DNA of 33,397 bases from Candidatus Brocadiia bacterium (GCA_013359215.1 JABWCH010000020.1:1-33397); one strand, 5' to 3'. Positions 8,647 through 15,627 are shown, numbered from the stretch's first letter. Numbers and translations are program-made. The notes: generated by a model from the sequence alone, not told the origin.

Positions 8647-8856
8647 ATGAATCCTTTTCGGCATGAACGTGTGAAATACGATAGATATTCTCTCAAAGAG
8701 TTTGTTGAATACATCCTGGAAGCGGGAAGCCAATCGACAATCTCACGATTGGAACACGGCAAATACCCCAAATATTTTTATATTCTCAAAAGATACAGGC
8801 AAAATGGAGCTTCGTTGGATAAAATTTTCGATTCCATCAGCGTAAAAAAACTGTAA
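8647..8856 (+). CDS. Small XRE-like DNA-binding protein, 69 aa
   Basis: The gene starts 11 bp after the preceding stop, consistent with the same transcript, and has no Shine-Dalgarno site. Residues 14-60 resemble a compact helix-turn-helix: SLKEFVEYILEAGSQSTISRLEHGKYPKYFYILKR, with the STISRLEHGK segment typical of the XRE recognition helix, followed by a FDSI end like the usual closing ELF motif. The first helix is poorly matched and the protein is shorter than most family members. It may be the last gene of the module and act as autoregulator or excision-type factor. An inverted repeat just downstream probably ends the transcript. Confidence 0.65.
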   Translation: MNPFRHERVKYDRYSLKEFVEYILEAGSQSTISRLEHGKYPKYFYILKRYRQNGASLDKIFDSISVKKL

Positions 8857-8878
8857 CACCTTAGTACTTTTTAAGTTC

Positions 8879-8934
8879 AAAGAAGAGAAGAAAATCGGAC
8901 ATACCCCTAAAAAACCTTTTTTCTTCTCTTCTTT
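8879..8934 (+). terminator. 16-bp stem hairpin closing the module
   Basis: The arms at 8879-8894 (AAAGAAGAGAAGAAAA) and 8919-8934 are perfect complements, with a 24-nt loop holding CGGACATACCCCT. The stem is purine/pyrimidine segregated and followed by TTAGCG rather than a long T tract, so it could be a terminator, a protein-binding site, or both. The loop sequence recurs in inverted orientation at 10607-10619. Confidence 0.55.
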
Positions 8935-9082
8935 TAGCGTAAACAAGAAATTTTTTTTTAATATACTTTCTACTCTGTTGGTATAATTAACCCTTTATAT
9001 TATAGAGAAATACAAAAGTACACAAAGTGCGGCTCAACCGTTCTATAGTTGTCATAAAATGTTGGATAGAGAAAGGAAATTT

Positions 9083-10177
9083 ATGCGTAACTTTAGCTAT
9101 CGTCTATCGCTTTACTTTAGCTATAATCTTGCAAAAAGATGTGGAATCAATATATTTTTTACTTTTTGTACGTTGTCTTTAGGGTGGGCGAATTCCGGCA
9201 TTGAAAAATATGGAGAGCATATCGGAACGCCTTTTTTAACTCCTCCTACTTTAAAGATCCTTGATGAAACTTTGACTTTAGATCTTCGTTCGCTTGAGAA
9301 AAGCGAAAAAGTTTCTATTCAAGCTAGTTATATCATAGAGCATGAAGGAAAGTCAGAAAATGTCTCTTTTGTTTTTTTAACTCCGGGCATCTCTGAAGAA
9401 AATGTGTTATTTGACGGGGAACCCGTAAAAAGTTATAGCATGTCCCATGAAGAATTAATCAAACTCACAGAGAAATATTTGACCAGTAACCACTTGAGCT
9501 TTAGTATACATAGGTCTATATCTAACCCGAAGGGACTGGATGGTGCAAGGTTTCAAATTTTCGTTCCTACTGGAAAACATAAATTGAATGTGAGCTACAA
9601 AGCAACTCTATGGCATTATTGGACACCAGAGCTTTATCAATCTCTTTCTATTCATTATTTCCTTCAGCCCGCAAAAGAGTGGTCTTCTTTTGGTAAACTA
9701 TGCATTAGAGTTCATACTCTTCCTCAATGGAAAGCTGTGATTATGCCTTTTTCTTATGACGAAGGAGAGCCAGTTCGTTATCAATTAACGGAAGGGTATT
9801 GGGAAAAACAATTTGAAAGGCTTCCCGGCGATTGGTTAATAGTTTCGCTCAAACCAGCCGAAGGTATCTTGGTATCTTTACTGTATTGGGGTACGCCCTG
9901 GTTAGTAACCGTAATTGCCTTGATGCTGAGTTGGAGACTGCGTAATAAAATCTTGGGCTTTTGGCTGGTTTGTATAATTTTTATTCTGGGACTATGGATC
10001 AGAGGGGAAATAATGCCATATTCCCATTTACTCAATTTTCTCACCACCTATGATGTTTTTCCTAACTTTAAAATATGTAATGTATTTTTATCTTTTTTTT
10101 TAGGAATAGTTGCTTATTTTGTTGGTTTGAGCAGGATAAGATCATATAGTTATAGAAGTTCAATCAAATCGGCATAA
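9083..10177 (+). CDS. Membrane-anchored protein with large external domain, 364 aa
   Basis: The ATG at 9083 follows AAAGGAAAT at good distance; an ATG at 9059 would add eight residues without such a site. A possible promoter -10 (TATAAT, 8982-8987) lies about 100 bp upstream. Residues 24-38 (INIFFTFCTLSLGWA) look like a signal sequence. About 220 residues of beta-rich, probably extracytoplasmic domain follow, with no recognised motif. The C-terminal 100 residues hold three or four hydrophobic segments (around LLYWGTPWLVTVIALML, FWLVCIIFILGLW and VFLSFFLGIVAYFVGL). The layout suggests an inner-membrane protein with its soluble part outside. It stands alone between the transfer-type module and the recombinase, flanked by inverted copies of CGGACATACCCCT, so it may be cargo. 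Function unknown. Confidence 0.75.
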   Translation: MRNFSYRLSLYFSYNLAKRCGINIFFTFCTLSLGWANSGIEKYGEHIGTPFLTPPTLKILDETLTLDLRSLEKSEKVSIQASYIIEHEGKSENVSFVFLTPGISEENVLFDGEPVKSYSMSHEELIKLTEKYLTSNHLSFSIHRSISNPKGLDGARFQIFVPTGKHKLNVSYKATLWHYWTPELYQSLSIHYFLQPAKEWSSFGKLCIRVHTLPQWKAVIMPFSYDEGEPVRYQLTEGYWEKQFERLPGDWLIVSLKPAEGILVSLLYWGTPWLVTVIALMLSWRLRNKILGFWLVCIIFILGLWIRGEIMPYSHLLNFLTTYDVFPNFKICNVFLSFFLGIVAYFVGLSRIRSYSYRSSIKSA

Positions 10178-10408
10178 AATTCTTGAATACCGAATATTCT
10201 ATAGAAAGGTAATAATCTTGATGCGCAGTGTATCTGGATAAACTCTGCAATTGTTTGCATAGCTCGGTTTTCAGAAAACGGTATTCCAGAAGTGTATATT
10301 ACTGAAATTTAATTTATTGATAAATTTTATGATAAATAAAGTCTTGCATATAATTGTTTTTTTTGATATTAAAAAAATAACGTAAGTTCCCTTGTATTTT
10401 GAGCTATG

Positions 10409-10476
10409 GTGTTTTATAAAAAAACACTATTCTTGAAATGGCTCTGGGACATACCCTATCTTTCAAATTTGAAAGA
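10409..10476. repeat. Hairpin and 18-bp perfect palindrome before the att site
   Basis: GTGTTTT (10409-10415) pairs with AAAACAC (10421-10427). At 10459-10476 there is a perfect 18-bp palindrome, TCTTTCAAATTTGAAAGA, followed by an A-rich then T-rich stretch. It could terminate the membrane-protein transcript or bind a dimeric protein near the attachment site. The 10178-10529 gap holds no gene that I can support. Confidence 0.5.
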
Positions 10477-10529
10477 AAAATTCATTTTTTTTGATCAATA
10501 AGCGAAATAATCCGCTCTGATATTGTGAA

Positions 10530-10580
10530 AATAGCCTTTTAAGCTATTGGCCCTGGGTTCGAATCCCAGCGCGCCCACCA
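10530..10580 (+). other. tRNA-Lys(UUU) 3' fragment, probable integrase attachment site
   Basis: From the anticodon stem to the CCA end this matches a tRNA: stem ATAGC (10531-10535), loop CTTTTAA with anticodon TTT (10538-10540), stem GCTAT, variable TGGCC, T arm CTGGG-TTCGAAT-CCCAG, acceptor strand CGCGCCC, discriminator A and encoded CCA (10578-10580). The expected 5' acceptor strand GGGCGCG and a D arm are absent upstream, so this is not a working gene. The anticodon arm is also a symmetric site, AATAGC-CTTTTAA-GCTATT (10530-10548), two 6-bp arms around 7 bp, the usual core for tyrosine recombinases. An integrase gene starts 85 bp downstream. Non-tRNA DNA on the left suggests attP (circular or tandem form) or an old junction. 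Confidence 0.75.
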
Positions 10581-10603
10581 GTAAGCCAAAAAATCATGAA
10601 TTT

Positions 10604-10661
10604 TATAGGGGTATGTCCGTAAGCCGAACTTTCGGTCATCCAATATATCCTTACCCCTATA
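10604..10661 (+). promoter_or_regulatory. Inverted TACCCCTATA repeats in the integrase leader
   Basis: TATAGGGGTA (10604-10613) and TACCCCTATA (10652-10661) are perfect 10-bp inverted copies just upstream of the integrase ATG. Between them is a small hairpin, CCGAA-CT-TTCGG (10624-10635). Related copies lie at 8902-8910 and, less exactly, at 10451-10459. The sites may bind the integrase or its regulator, or form an mRNA structure that hides the start codon. Confidence 0.5.
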
Positions 10662-10665
10662 CATT

Positions 10666-11667
10666 ATGATTGATCTTAAAACCGCCTTCCAACATTTCTA
10701 TCGCTACCACGAAAGAAAAAACTTCGGGCTTTCCAGCAGAGAATGGCATCGTAAAACGCTTCTTTATTTTCGGAAAGTAGCAAGCGGTATTCCTTTCGAG
10801 GAGTTCGCTACTTGTAATGAAACTCAGCTCATAAACTCATTATCGGATTTCAATCATAAAAACATTGAAAAATTGGTTGATTTTCAAAACGATAGGCAAC
10901 TTGAACCGGAAACAATAAGAACCACTATACGTTCTTTACGCGCGTTCTATAAGTGGATGGTACGTCAGCAAAACATCGAAGTTTACGGGGAAAAAAATGA
11001 ACCAAACGAATATATAAAATCAGGTCTTCCTTTGAATACCTTTACGAATTTAAGGGACTTACTCCCTGCACTTGGCCCCAAAAAAAAGAAATCTCTACCT
11101 TCGGAAGAAATTGCCAAGTTGAAAAAGCTCGTCATGAGTTATCGGAAAAGTGAAGACGAATTTATTGTCCTGAGAAATCGTGCCATTATTTTAAGCTATA
11201 TCTATACGGGAATGCGGTTTAACGAGTTACGGGGAATAAAACGAGAGGATTTGAAATTAGAGGAAGGAAAAATATTGCTCTTTAGACACAAAACAAAGTC
11301 TTACACAGACATGGATCTTAACGATCAATTCTATTATCCTCTCAGCAGATATTTGAGACATCTCGAAGAAAAAGGTATCTTTACGGGATATTTATTCTGG
11401 GCGAAAACCCCCTCTAAGCCCATTTCAGAAAAACAGATAAGACGAATCAAAGCACAATTCGATAAGTCTATTGAAGGCAAACTTAATGTAGAGAAATGGA
11501 GTTTTAATAATTTAAGGCATAGCTTCGCCACTCATCTGCTTGATGCCAAAGTGAATTTAACGGTAGTGAGCAATTATATGGGGCATAGTAGCTATAAAAC
11601 CACTCTCAACTATCTCCATAGAGAGCCGGGAATGGGGAAAGATACTATCAATAGACTTCCTTATTGA
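10666..11667 (+). CDS. Tyrosine recombinase / integrase, 333 aa
   Basis: This is a full-length phage-type integrase. Residues 1-105 form the core-binding SAM-like domain, and 145-325 the catalytic domain. Visible catalytic residues are R184 (TGMRFNEL), K209 (RHKTKS), R284 in NNLRHSFATH, H307 (MGHSS) and the nucleophile Y316 (TTLNYL). The usual first His of the H-x-x-R box is Asn281 here, a substitution that some active family members tolerate. The gene lies next to a tRNA-Lys 3' fragment and reads away from it, the standard place for an integrase that uses that tRNA as target. The start lacks a Shine-Dalgarno site and sits at the edge of an inverted repeat, so expression may be tightly controlled. 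Confidence 0.92.
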   Translation: MIDLKTAFQHFYRYHERKNFGLSSREWHRKTLLYFRKVASGIPFEEFATCNETQLINSLSDFNHKNIEKLVDFQNDRQLEPETIRTTIRSLRAFYKWMVRQQNIEVYGEKNEPNEYIKSGLPLNTFTNLRDLLPALGPKKKKSLPSEEIAKLKKLVMSYRKSEDEFIVLRNRAIILSYIYTGMRFNELRGIKREDLKLEEGKILLFRHKTKSYTDMDLNDQFYYPLSRYLRHLEEKGIFTGYLFWAKTPSKPISEKQIRRIKAQFDKSIEGKLNVEKWSFNNLRHSFATHLLDAKVNLTVVSNYMGHSSYKTTLNYLHREPGMGKDTINRLPY

Positions 11668-11724
11668 TGAATTGAAAGATGCTAACGTGTTATTCCCAAT
11701 TTTATTGCTTGTATCTATGACGCA

Positions 11725-11838
11725 ATGCTTTATAAGGAATTCCCCAACATTATGCCATTTTTAAAATTTTTATTTTCTCAAGGCGAAAGTGAGGAGCTGA
11801 GAGCTAGAGTAAAAGCCATAGGAAAAAGCCTGTCATAA
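11725..11838 (+). CDS. Possible small protein, 37 aa
   Basis: A short open frame after the integrase gene encodes a hydrophobic start (MPFLKFLFS from an inner ATG at 11752) and a basic end (ELRARVKAIGKSLS). AAGGAA lies upstream of the inner ATG. I do not recognise it. It may be a real small gene, part of the integrase transcript, or chance. Confidence 0.25.
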   Translation: MLYKEFPNIMPFLKFLFSQGESEELRARVKAIGKSLS

Positions 11839-11851
11839 ATTTATACCTCAT

Positions 11852-12097
11852 CTAAATCTTCTTTACACGTTTTTCCCTCGCTTTCCTCGCTTTGATTCTT
11901 GCTAAAACTTTCTCTCTATTCCTATCATAATACTCCCTCTGCCTGTCCAATTCATCAGCCTGAAATTTTAAATCTGTGTGGTATCGCTCTAAATATCTTC
12001 TTGCTACTTGAGGATTATATTTTTTTTCCGCATCTGGATTTCTGGCACGCCATTTTCTTTGAGATTCGGTTTTTTTACTCGCTTGCGATTTTAACAT
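11852..12097 (-). CDS. Small basic charged protein, 81 aa
   Basis: Start ATG 12097 is chosen because the charged, low-complexity product begins there (MLKSQASKK); an ATG at 12145 would add 16 unrelated residues. Neither has a clear ribosome binding site. About half of the residues are Lys, Arg, Glu or Asp. Segments such as KWRARNPDAEKKYNP and REYYDRNREKVLARIKARK repeat an aromatic-asparagine-basic pattern seen in small phage proteins of unknown role. It is probably a helical nucleic-acid-binding protein. It is transcribed toward the integrase gene, and its end is separated from that gene by the small frame at 11725. Confidence 0.5.
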   Translation of the reverse strand: MLKSQASKKTESQRKWRARNPDAEKKYNPQVARRYLERYHTDLKFQADELDRQREYYDRNREKVLARIKARKAREKRVKKI

Positions 12098-12271
12098 TTT
12101 TATAGAAAAAACTGTACATCTATAACTTAAAACATTGTTTCCCATAAAGCAATGCCAACTTATTTGATAGGTATTCCTTTCAGAAGCCTTTCCTTAAATT
12201 TTTTTTAGCCTCTTAATTTGACTTTTATTTGTTTTTAATCGCATTTTTTGTCATCAAAAGGAGGCTAAAGT

Positions 12272-12508
12272 ATGCAAGAACCAGAAGAAAAACTCAGTCG
12301 GCTACTCGGTATTTTAGGAACTCTTTCACCTCATTCACAAGTCACGGTGCAAGAGCTATCTGCAGAATATAATGTCAGCAATCGGACGATTCAGAGAGAC
12401 ATCGCAACCTTGCAAAATGCGAAATTGGGCGTGTTCTACGACGATGGTGGAAAACTGAAAATCTCTCGTGTCGGGTATCGTAAAATCAGAAGCTGGATGA
12501 TCGGCTGA
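12272..12508 (+). CDS. Small winged HTH protein, 78 aa
   Basis: A strong ribosome binding site (AAAAGGAGG, 12256-12264) precedes the ATG. Residues 8-60 match the HTH_11/DeoR-like winged helix found at the N-terminus of WYL and DeoR regulators: LSRLLGILGTLS, VTVQELSAEYNVSNRTIQRDIATLQ, then a short wing. The ligand-binding WYL domain that usually follows is missing, so the protein is only the DNA-binding part, about a quarter of a usual WYL regulator. It stands first in a three-gene set whose spacing is 12-20 bp and probably regulates it. It could bind its own upstream region, where the AT-rich leader has TTGACT near 12220. Confidence 0.8.
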   Translation: MQEPEEKLSRLLGILGTLSPHSQVTVQELSAEYNVSNRTIQRDIATLQNAKLGVFYDDGGKLKISRVGYRKIRSWMIG

Positions 12509-12528
12509 TTCAGGGAAGGAAGGCTTTT

Positions 12529-13440
12529 ATGCAAATTTCCATAAACGAAATTGAACTGTATATGAACTGTCCAAGAGCATATAAGCTTCGGTATCATGAT
12601 TGTATCGAAGCGAAAAAGAAAAATTTGTCTTTATGTAAATCCAATGCAATACAAAGAGTGGTTCAGCAAATTCATGGAGGGATTTTGGAAAATGTAAAGG
12701 CAGAAGACATAGAGCTGTTTTGTGAAAATATCTGGCAAGAAGAGATCACCAATACAGATCAGGAAGAACTCGATACCATCGTCATTCAGGAAAAACCAGC
12801 TACATCCAAAAAAGAGGCCACTCCTGCGATTACCAAAGGCCAGCGAGCTTTGGAAAATCTGAAAACCTGGGCAGTTCACTACGCCGAACTAGAGAAAGAA
12901 GCCCAGGTCATTTATAGTGACGTTCCCTTTGAGGACACCATTGGGGATACGACTTTTACGGGAACCATCTCACAAATCAGAAAGCATCCCCAGGAAGGCT
13001 GGCAGGTCATTGTTTTTAATAGTTGCAGCCAGCTTCCTGGCTTTGCATATCTGAAACGAAATTTTTCCATATCTCTTTATGCCCATGCGTTGTGGCAGGG
13101 CTTGCTGGAAGTGAATGGCGAAAAAATCTCTATCGGCGAAATCCCTGCGGTTTATCTTTACTATTTTCCCAACCTGGAGTTGTACAAAAAAAGCAATGGG
13201 AAATCCCAAAAAGGCGATCTGAAAGGCGATCCCTGTATTCCAGTCCATCGAAGCAAGGCGGATTTGTTGCAATTCGAATACGAAATTCTCTATGTAGCAT
13301 CTGGCATCCAGCTTGGATTTTACCCGATGAATGTTAGCAGACCGGGTGGCTGTGAATTGTGCCATTTTTCCCACGGATGCCATGAAGTAACGATAGATAA
13401 TGCGGTAAAAAATAGTTTAGAACTGGTCGAATCGAAATAA
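12529..13440 (+). CDS. Cas4/RecB-like protein with decayed nuclease site, 303 aa
   Basis: AAGGAAGG precedes the ATG. The N-terminus (INEIELYMNCPRAYKLRYHD) is the start signature of PD-(D/E)XK nucleases of the RecB/Cas4 group. Four cysteines, C14 near the start and C275, C278 and C284 at the end (GGCELCHFSHGC), are spaced as in the iron-sulfur members. H49 and the IQRVVQQIHGG helix are also family-like. The active-site strands are altered: the GxID motif reads GTIS (Ser148) and the DxK motif reads VFNSC (Phe163, Ser165), and the following QxxxY lacks its Gln. The fold is likely kept while cleavage is lost. It may bind DNA ends or ssDNA together with the next gene, 12 bp downstream. Confidence 0.75.
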   Translation: MQISINEIELYMNCPRAYKLRYHDCIEAKKKNLSLCKSNAIQRVVQQIHGGILENVKAEDIELFCENIWQEEITNTDQEELDTIVIQEKPATSKKEATPAITKGQRALENLKTWAVHYAELEKEAQVIYSDVPFEDTIGDTTFTGTISQIRKHPQEGWQVIVFNSCSQLPGFAYLKRNFSISLYAHALWQGLLEVNGEKISIGEIPAVYLYYFPNLELYKKSNGKSQKGDLKGDPCIPVHRSKADLLQFEYEILYVASGIQLGFYPMNVSRPGGCELCHFSHGCHEVTIDNAVKNSLELVESK

Positions 13441-13452
13441 AGGAGAAACGCT

Positions 13453-14322
13453 ATGACATTGAACGAACTACAACTTTTACAGGCCAATAGAAAAGAAGGC
13501 GAAAGTGTGAACGAAACAAAAGAAAGGTTACTTCAGGAACGCAGGCCAGTAGCTTTGCTTCCACCTCCAGCTCCAGAACCTATTCAGGAAGAATGCGCAG
13601 AACTCGATACGGATTTCGAAGATACGAACATCGTCATTCCGAGATTTAAAATAATTCAGCCAAGTACACGCCTTGAGGGAGCGACCACTGGTAGGTTTCT
13701 CAACACTATTACCGGAGAAGAGCGAGAGAAGTTGGAAAACATTGTCCTGCTTAAACGAACCACGGGAAGGGTTTTATTTCCCAAAGACGATTATTCAGGG
13801 GAAAGAACCTGTTGGTCTTACGATGGGCTGTTCCCAGCTGCTCAAGAAATTCTCTTCAAGACAGGGCAACCACCGCAACACGATCGATGCGTAAGCAAAT
13901 CAGGCAGTGTCAAAACTGTCCATTGCCCTCTGGCTGAATGGCTCAAAGACGAGAAAAACAACAACATCGCGCCTAAATGCAAAGATACCATAGCTTTTTT
14001 AGCGATAGACCAAGGAGCCTTCCCCTTTATCATCATCTTTCACGGAAAGGCAATTCCCCCTATCAAGACCCTTTTGGCTTCAATCTACCTCAAGAAAAAA
14101 CAAGCTCTACTTCAAGGAAGAACCTTGTATTTACGGGATTTTTTCGTGACATTGAGCTTGAAACTCCAAATCAACGAGAAGGGCAAATTTTTCGTCCCGG
14201 TGGTCGAAAAAATCGAAGAAATCAGCAAGCCGGAGGATCGGGAACTCTTTACCTCATGTTTCCAGACCTTCGAAAGAAAGAATATGGCAGAGCCTCAAGA
14301 AGCTCAAATGACGACAGTGTAA
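13453..14322 (+). CDS. Phage-like protein of unknown function, 289 aa
   Basis: AAAGGAGAAA lies just before the ATG. The first 50 residues are charged and Pro-rich (LLPPPAPEP), probably disordered. The body starts with NIVIPRFKIIQPSTRLEGATTGRF, then contains a TCWSYDGLFP motif (Cys120) and further cysteines near DRCVSKSG, TVHCPLAEW and PKCKDT, which may bind zinc. GAFPFIIIFHGKAIPPIKTLL follows. I recall similar layouts (an early 'II.PS...G.F', a 'C.S.DG..P' and spaced Cys) in phage proteins next to Cas4/RecB-like nucleases, where a ssDNA-binding role seems likely, but I cannot name the family. It closes the three-gene set, with a strong terminator 30 bp later. Confidence 0.7.
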   Translation: MTLNELQLLQANRKEGESVNETKERLLQERRPVALLPPPAPEPIQEECAELDTDFEDTNIVIPRFKIIQPSTRLEGATTGRFLNTITGEEREKLENIVLLKRTTGRVLFPKDDYSGERTCWSYDGLFPAAQEILFKTGQPPQHDRCVSKSGSVKTVHCPLAEWLKDEKNNNIAPKCKDTIAFLAIDQGAFPFIIIFHGKAIPPIKTLLASIYLKKKQALLQGRTLYLRDFFVTLSLKLQINEKGKFFVPVVEKIEEISKPEDRELFTSCFQTFERKNMAEPQEAQMTTV

Positions 14323-14351
14323 TGCGTTTGAAAAAAATCCTAGTTTTGACC

Positions 14352-14384
14352 AGGCATCTGAAAACCATTTCGGATGCCTTTTTT
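14352..14384 (+). terminator. Rho-independent terminator
   Basis: AGGCATC (14352-14358) pairs with GATGCCT (14373-14379) around a 14-nt loop and runs into six Ts. It is the clearest intrinsic terminator in the window and marks the end of the 12272-14322 gene set. Confidence 0.8.
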
Positions 14385-14526
14385 GTTTCCAGAGAGCATG
14401 GAGCAAAGATTCTGACTATTGTCATCTTATGACGCTATTGCTTTTATAATTTGGGTAAGTCCGAATTTTTGCTACCTGAGCGAAAGAATAGGAAGCCTCT
14501 TTTGGGTGATTTTATTTTTTAAGGAA

Positions 14527-14670
14527 ATGCGTGGCACAAAATACTCTTTTAAAAAATGGGGCATTGTTATAAAAAGACTTATGAATAATTGCGCCGGCGC
14601 AATTAGGAAAAAAAGCATAATCTCTTTTGCGATATATCCTAAAAAAATATTTTTTTTGAAGAAAAAATAA
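14527..14670 (+). CDS. Possible small basic protein, 47 aa
   Basis: The frame starts at an ATG within the first copy of a duplicated leader, so it has an AAGGAA ribosome binding site, though very close (0-2 nt). The product is rich in Lys and Ile (MRGTKYSFKKWGIVIKRL at the start, a lysine tail). A GC-rich palindrome lies inside it. It may be a truncated relic of a gene whose leader was duplicated. I do not recognise it. Confidence 0.25.
   Translation: MRGTKYSFKKWGIVIKRLMNNCAGAIRKKSIISFAIYPKKIFFLKKK
14587..14604. repeat. 18-bp perfect palindrome AATTGCGCCGGCGCAATT
   Basis: This is an exact 18-bp palindrome with a ten-base pure G/C core in very AT-rich DNA. It lies between the two copies of a duplicated leader. 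It could be a dimer-binding operator, a recombination site or the tip of a relic element. Confidence 0.7.
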
Positions 14671-14719
14671 AAACAGGAAGCCTCTTTTTTATGATTTTAT
14701 TTTTTAAGGAAATTTCAAC

Positions 14720-15526
14720 ATGAAAACCAATACATCAGAGTCTAAATTAGAGAAAGTCGCATCCACTATCAAAAAGATTATTCAACTTTTTGAAGAAGGA
14801 AATGTTCCAAAAGCTATTGCCATTGCAACGTTTCCTCCCTTCGATGTGCCTTCTGCAAAATGGTCTTTGCTCAACCGCTTGATTATGATGGCCTTTGGCA
14901 CATCCGACGGGCGGGGCTGGCATCAATGGAAAGAAGTTGGAAGAAATATAAAGAAAGGCTCAAAAGCTTTTTATATTCTTGCTCCGCGGCTTTGCAAGAA
15001 AGAAGCACAGGAAGAAAACAAGGAAGAAGAAAATCCACAGTATATATGTACAGGATTCCTTTCTATTCCCATTTTTGCAGTAGAAGATACCCAAGGTGAG
15101 CCTCTACAATATGAAAAGCTAGAGCTACCCAATCTACCCTTGTTGGAAAAAGCAAGGGAGTGGAATATTGATGTAAAAAGTATCTCTTTTCAAGGCAGAG
15201 CATATGGTTCTTATCGATCCTCTGCTAAAGAAGAAATTCGCCTGGCATCACCTCATGAAAATATTTTTTTTCATGAACTCGCTCACGCTGCTCATGCACG
15301 AGTCTTAGGCAGTTTAAAAACAGGCCAACAGCCCTTGCAGGAAATCGTTGCAGAGCTTTCCGCACAGGTTCTTTCAGAGCTTGTAGGTACTCAAACTCAA
15401 AGCACGTTAGGAAATACTTATGAATATATCCAGCACTACGCTTCCAAAATGAAAAAGGATGTCGGTAAAGCCTGCCTTTCTGTAGTTTCCGATGTTGAAA
15501 AAGTGCTTGAAAAAATTTTAGAATAA
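14720..15526 (+). CDS. ardC: ArdC-type antirestriction protein (ssDNA-binding plus zincin), 268 aa
   Basis: Residues 10-120 match the N-terminal ssDNA-binding domain of ArdC proteins (WSLLNRLIMMAFGTSDGRGWHQWKEVGRNIKKGSKAFYILAP, then TGFLSIPIFAVEDTQG). Residues 140-262 form a zinc metalloprotease-like domain with HELAH at 185-189 and a later Glu (E208 or E212 in EIVAELSAQVL) as the probable third zinc ligand. ArdC proteins of conjugative plasmids protect incoming DNA from restriction. Length (268) is close to the usual 290-310. AAGGAA in a duplicated leader precedes the ATG by 9 nt. Its presence supports the idea that this DNA enters new hosts as single strands. No restriction enzyme is in the window. 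Confidence 0.85.
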   Translation: MKTNTSESKLEKVASTIKKIIQLFEEGNVPKAIAIATFPPFDVPSAKWSLLNRLIMMAFGTSDGRGWHQWKEVGRNIKKGSKAFYILAPRLCKKEAQEENKEEENPQYICTGFLSIPIFAVEDTQGEPLQYEKLELPNLPLLEKAREWNIDVKSISFQGRAYGSYRSSAKEEIRLASPHENIFFHELAHAAHARVLGSLKTGQQPLQEIVAELSAQVLSELVGTQTQSTLGNTYEYIQHYASKMKKDVGKACLSVVSDVEKVLEKILE

Positions 15527-15530
15527 GAAG

Positions 15531-15563
15531 CAGGGAGACTCAAAAATGAAAATTCCCTCCCTG
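15531..15563 (+). terminator. Hairpin just after the ArdC gene
   Basis: CAGGGAG (15531-15537) and CTCCCTG (15557-15563) are perfect complements with a 19-nt loop, 5 bp after the ardC stop. A T tract follows only after 13 bp (15577-15584). It is probably a terminator, or an mRNA-stabilising stem. Confidence 0.5.
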
Positions 15564-15627
15564 GTATATTTGACATTTTTTTTTAAAGTAATACAATGAG
15601 AATAGAAGCTATCAGAAGCTTTTTTAA

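Larger units (their letters stand above)
14490..14713 (+). repeat. 39-bp direct repeat carrying a ribosome binding site
   Basis: The segment 14490-14528 recurs at 14675-14713 with only a few differences. Both begin AGGAAGCCTCTTTT and end in a T-rich stretch and TTTTTTAAGGAAAT. Each copy places AAGGAA before a start codon: the first before a 47-codon frame at 14527, the second before the ArdC gene at 14720. Duplication of a leader, possibly with a lost gene between, would explain this. Confidence 0.75.

Noticed and set aside
10530..10580. A functional tRNA-Lys gene
   Set aside because: The 5' acceptor strand and D arm are absent upstream, so only the 3' part is present.
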